Assembly: GCF_040215725.1 (NCBI RefSeq)
Contig: NZ_CP157967.1
Location: 3,132,501-3,196,500 of the forward strand
From: Rhizobium sp. ZPR4
GTDB lineage: Bacteria; Pseudomonadota; Alphaproteobacteria; Rhizobiales; Rhizobiaceae
Direction: 5' to 3'
Length of the DNA: 64,000 nt
Program-made: the position numbers and the translations under genes
In this document: positions 61,784 through 64,000 of the stretch, piece after piece
Numbering within the stretch: the first letter of the stretch is position 1
Layout of the letters: the number at the start of each line of letters is the position of its first letter
Notes under the pieces: generated by a model
What the model was told of the DNA's origin: nothing
The model's database searches: none
What the model saw: the letters and a program-made list of their open reading frames with translations, nothing else

Positions 61784-63298
61784 ATGACGAAGAGCATAAT
61801 GGCAAATTCGGTTCTGAATGCAGCGGCGGGATTGACCCTGCTTGCGACCGGCTTTGCATGTTCGATCATCGCGGCGCGCCTGCTTGGCCCGGAGGCCAAC
61901 GGCATCATCGCCTTTTCCCTGTGGCTAACGACGACGGGCGCGCTGATCGCCGAGCTTGGCGCCGGCGTCACCCTGCTGCGCATTCTGCCCCAGCTGAAGG
62001 GGAACGGCTATTCTACTGAAGAACGATTGGGCTTTGCCGCTTATCTTCTGCAGCCGACGATCCTCGCAACCGGGATTCTGCTTCTCGGCTATGCCGCCTA
62101 TTATTGGGATACGGAGCGATTGCATTGGGCCGGCGATGCGTCCGCAGTCGTTGCCATAACAGGCGTGTTCTTCGTTCTTCAGTCGCTCGGTGCCTACAGC
62201 AAGAACTATCTGATCGGCGAGCAGCAAGTCGGAGCGTTCCTGCGCATCACGGTGATAAGTTCGGCGCTGCAGCTCGTCACCGTCCTCTTCGGCGCGATTT
62301 TCTTCGGCGTCAGCGGTGCGCTTGCCGGCTACGCGATCGGCCAGCTGCCGATGTTCATCGCGACGCTCAGGATTGCAATCGCCCGCAAGAACAGCTGCGG
62401 CGTCGGCCTTTCAGCTCTGATCAGTTCATCGCTCATTCTCTCGATCGAGCTCATCAACAGTTCCGTCTTCCTCAACCGCATCGAGCTTTTGTTCCTGCAG
62501 CGTTACTGGGGGATCGAAGCCGTCGGCTTTTACGCCGTCGGCCTGTCGCTCGCCAACCTGGCTCTGCAGCTGCCGGTACAATTGAGCGGCAGCCTCCTGC
62601 CCTATTATTCCGAACAGATGCACGCGCGGGAATCGGACAAGCTGCCGGTCGAGGTCTTTGCCGGTGTGGCGCGCAGCATTGCCTATATCACCCTGCCGAT
62701 GAGCTTCGGCCTGGCAGCCATCTCGCCGGAGCTTGTCGTGACGATCTTCGGCCCGGCCTTTGCGCCGAGCGGCGGCATGGTGGCGCTCCTGTCCCTGACT
62801 GCCGTACCCTATGTCTTCATGCAGATCTGCACGCAGTATCTCTATTCGCTCGATCGCGTGCGCGAACGCACCGTCATTGGCGTCGTCGCCAGCGTCATCA
62901 TGGTCATCGGCTGCGTCATCGCCGTACCCTTTTACGGAGGCGAGGGTGCGGCGCTGGTCCGCCTGCTCGCCTTTGTCGCCTTGTGCCTGATGACGGTACG
63001 CCGCATGGAATTCGAAGGATCGACGCGCGGCATGCTCATCAACCTTGCAAAAGTCACGGTTGCTGCCATTCTGTGTGCGGTTGCAGCCTATGGTTTCGTT
63101 CAGGCACTGACCGGTGTCGCAGGTCTCATAGGCGCCATCATCGCCGGCGCGCTGGCCTATGGCATTGCGCTCAGAATGCTGAAAGCCGTTCCAGCCGAAG
63201 ATATCGAGGTCATGCAGAAGATCGCGACGCGATTGCCTGCACGTATCAATCCGATTGCCACTCAGGCTCTGGCCCTATTGGCCCCACGCCGAATGTGA
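61784..63298 (+). CDS. Polysaccharide flippase (Wzx/MATE-like, O-antigen transporter family)
   Basis: A 504-residue integral-membrane protein with about twelve to fourteen helices. The start VLNAAAGLTLLATGFACSIIAARLLGPEANGII is typical for polysaccharide-biosynthesis flippases; later helices include FGLAAISPELVVTIFGPAFAP and YVFMQICTQYLYSLDRVRERT. It would move lipid-linked oligosaccharides across the inner membrane for polymer export. The ATG at 61784 or 61799 may be used. It is followed after 11 bp by a hydrolase gene in the same direction. Confidence 0.9.
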   Translation: MTKSIMANSVLNAAAGLTLLATGFACSIIAARLLGPEANGIIAFSLWLTTTGALIAELGAGVTLLRILPQLKGNGYSTEERLGFAAYLLQPTILATGILLLGYAAYYWDTERLHWAGDASAVVAITGVFFVLQSLGAYSKNYLIGEQQVGAFLRITVISSALQLVTVLFGAIFFGVSGALAGYAIGQLPMFIATLRIAIARKNSCGVGLSALISSSLILSIELINSSVFLNRIELLFLQRYWGIEAVGFYAVGLSLANLALQLPVQLSGSLLPYYSEQMHARESDKLPVEVFAGVARSIAYITLPMSFGLAAISPELVVTIFGPAFAPSGGMVALLSLTAVPYVFMQICTQYLYSLDRVRERTVIGVVASVIMVIGCVIAVPFYGGEGAALVRLLAFVALCLMTVRRMEFEGSTRGMLINLAKVTVAAILCAVAAYGFVQALTGVAGLIGAIIAGALAYGIALRMLKAVPAEDIEVMQKIATRLPARINPIATQALALLAPRRM

Positions 63299-63309
63299 GG
63301 AGACTAAGC

Positions 63310-64000
63310 ATGGCTGGTTGGGGAGCCGCCGAAGAAAAAGACAAAGGAAGGCGGCTAAGATCGGCAGCGACCCCGGTAACCTTCGCCGGAACGGTCGGCC
63401 TGTTTACATCGGCCATGGCACCTTCACGCGGCACCGCCGTCCTGTTTCTCAGCCCCTGGGGCTTCGAGGAAATGTGCGTGCGCAAGTTCTGGCGGATTCT
63501 GGCGGAAGATCTCGCCGATATCGGCGTCGCCAGCCTTCGCTTCGATTATGCCGGCACCGGCGATGCTCTCGACCTGACCGATGAAGGCAAAGGTCTGGAG
63601 CCGTGGCATGAAACCGCTCTCGCGGCAGCCGCAAAGCTGAAGAAGCTTTCCGGCTGCGAACGGTTGATCCTCGTCAGCCAGGGCCTCGGCGGGACCATCG
63701 CCGCCACGCTCGCCGAACGGCTTGCCGGCATTGACGGCATCGCCTTTCTCGCGCCCGTCATCTCCGGCCGCGCCTACCTGCGCGAGCTGACCGTCTGGTC
63801 CAAGATGATCGACGAGGGCATGGGGCTTGCCGAAGCGCAGCGTCAGACCGACGGTGTCACCGTCGCGAGCCTGCGCATGCCTGATAGCGCCGCCGATGCG
63901 GTCAGGAAGCTGAACCTCATGACGCTTGACCGACTGGGCACGCCGAATTGCCTGGTGCTGACGCGTCCCGGCCGCCCGGGGGACGACGATTTCGCGCGTC
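63310..64000 (+). CDS. Alpha/beta-hydrolase-like protein, 3' end outside window
   Basis: The frame opens at ATG 63310 with a strong GAGGAG site and stays open to the end of the window (230 codons). It resembles alpha/beta hydrolases of polysaccharide loci: AVLFLSPWGFEEMCVRKFWR, then VASLRFDYAGTGDALD. The nucleophile elbow expected as G-x-S-x-G reads LVSQGLGG here, so the serine appears replaced by glycine, and the protein may not be a conventional hydrolase. It forms an apparent operon with the flippase. Confidence 0.8.
   Translation, partial: MAGWGAAEEKDKGRRLRSAATPVTFAGTVGLFTSAMAPSRGTAVLFLSPWGFEEMCVRKFWRILAEDLADIGVASLRFDYAGTGDALDLTDEGKGLEPWHETALAAAAKLKKLSGCERLILVSQGLGGTIAATLAERLAGIDGIAFLAPVISGRAYLRELTVWSKMIDEGMGLAEAQRQTDGVTVASLRMPDSAADAVRKLNLMTLDRLGTPNCLVLTRPGRPGDDDFAR

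Noticed and set aside
1..64000. CRISPR arrays, rRNA genes, complete insertion sequences, origins of replication
   Set aside because: No regularly spaced repeats, rRNA-like sequence, complete transposase gene or origin signature was seen.

Overview
The window looks like a stretch of a Rhizobiaceae chromosome (probably Rhizobium or a close relative). It consists of a horizontally acquired island (start of window to about 36.26 kb) joined to ordinary chromosome (36.3-64 kb). The right half has the even, GC-rich codon usage and the gene families expected of a rhizobium: a MipA-like porin, a cyclopropane-fatty-acid synthase, a GH144-like beta-1,2-glucanase, pipecolate/lysine catabolism, exopolysaccharide genes, and rhizobial palindromic intergenic repeats. 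The left half is visibly less GC-rich, has large non-coding or degenerate stretches, and ends in a P4-type tyrosine integrase beside a 3' half of tRNA-Gly(GCC). The intact tRNA and the other island end should lie to the left of position 1.

The island (1-32 kb) carries what I read as one nonribosomal-peptide cluster for a sulfated, glycosylated, O-methylated small peptide. It has three NRPS proteins: A-PCP (13.7-15.6 kb), C-A-PCP (10.4-13.7 kb) and C-A-PCP-C (23.9-28.5 kb, with a threonine-like A-domain code). There is also an MbtH-like partner, two Fe(II)/2-oxoglutarate dioxygenases, an Asp/Glu racemase and a HisC-like aminotransferase. A LeuC/LeuD pair, an isopropylmalate/homocitrate-synthase-like enzyme and a beta-hydroxyacid dehydrogenase together look like a 2-oxoacid chain-elongation route to a special amino acid. 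PAPS synthesis enzymes (CysD and fused CysN-CysC) sit with a sulfotransferase, a UGT-like glycosyltransferase and a TylF-like methyltransferase. An ABC exporter and a GntR regulator complete the set.

The most striking structure is a pair of inverted repeats between the two C-A modules. The C domains are identical over 1343 bp (12251-13593 and 23968-25310) and the A-domain tails are identical over 542 bp (10667-11208 and 26371-26912). Between them lies a completely different A-domain core of about 1.05 kb. This is a natural A-core exchange, and the inverted C repeats could invert the 10.4 kb between them and change which module follows the loading protein.

Next come a D-alanyl-D-alanine carboxypeptidase, a beta-lactamase-fold serine hydrolase (apparently with an ATA in place of its start codon), a LuxR solo, and fragments of a VgrG and a DUF932 protein. 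The integrase and attachment site close the island.

The chromosomal half begins with a DUF1007 protein, a PAP2 phosphatase and a MipA/OmpV protein. Next is a tightly overlapping nine-gene minus-strand operon (HAD phosphatase, class III aminotransferase, arginase-fold enzyme, SMR protein, fatty-acid desaturase, alpha/beta hydrolase with a cysteine nucleophile, GNAT N-acyltransferase, second SMR protein, CFA synthase). A two-component system lies immediately upstream on the same strand. I infer an undescribed amino-lipid pathway. Next are a MocR regulator divergent from an EamA transporter, a DUF1348/TetR pair, a GH144-like glucanase, and a dpkA-amaB-amaA-like pipecolate set with a stand-alone Lrp ligand-binding protein. 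The window ends in polysaccharide genes (GT4, GT2, flippase, and an alpha/beta hydrolase cut by the window edge).
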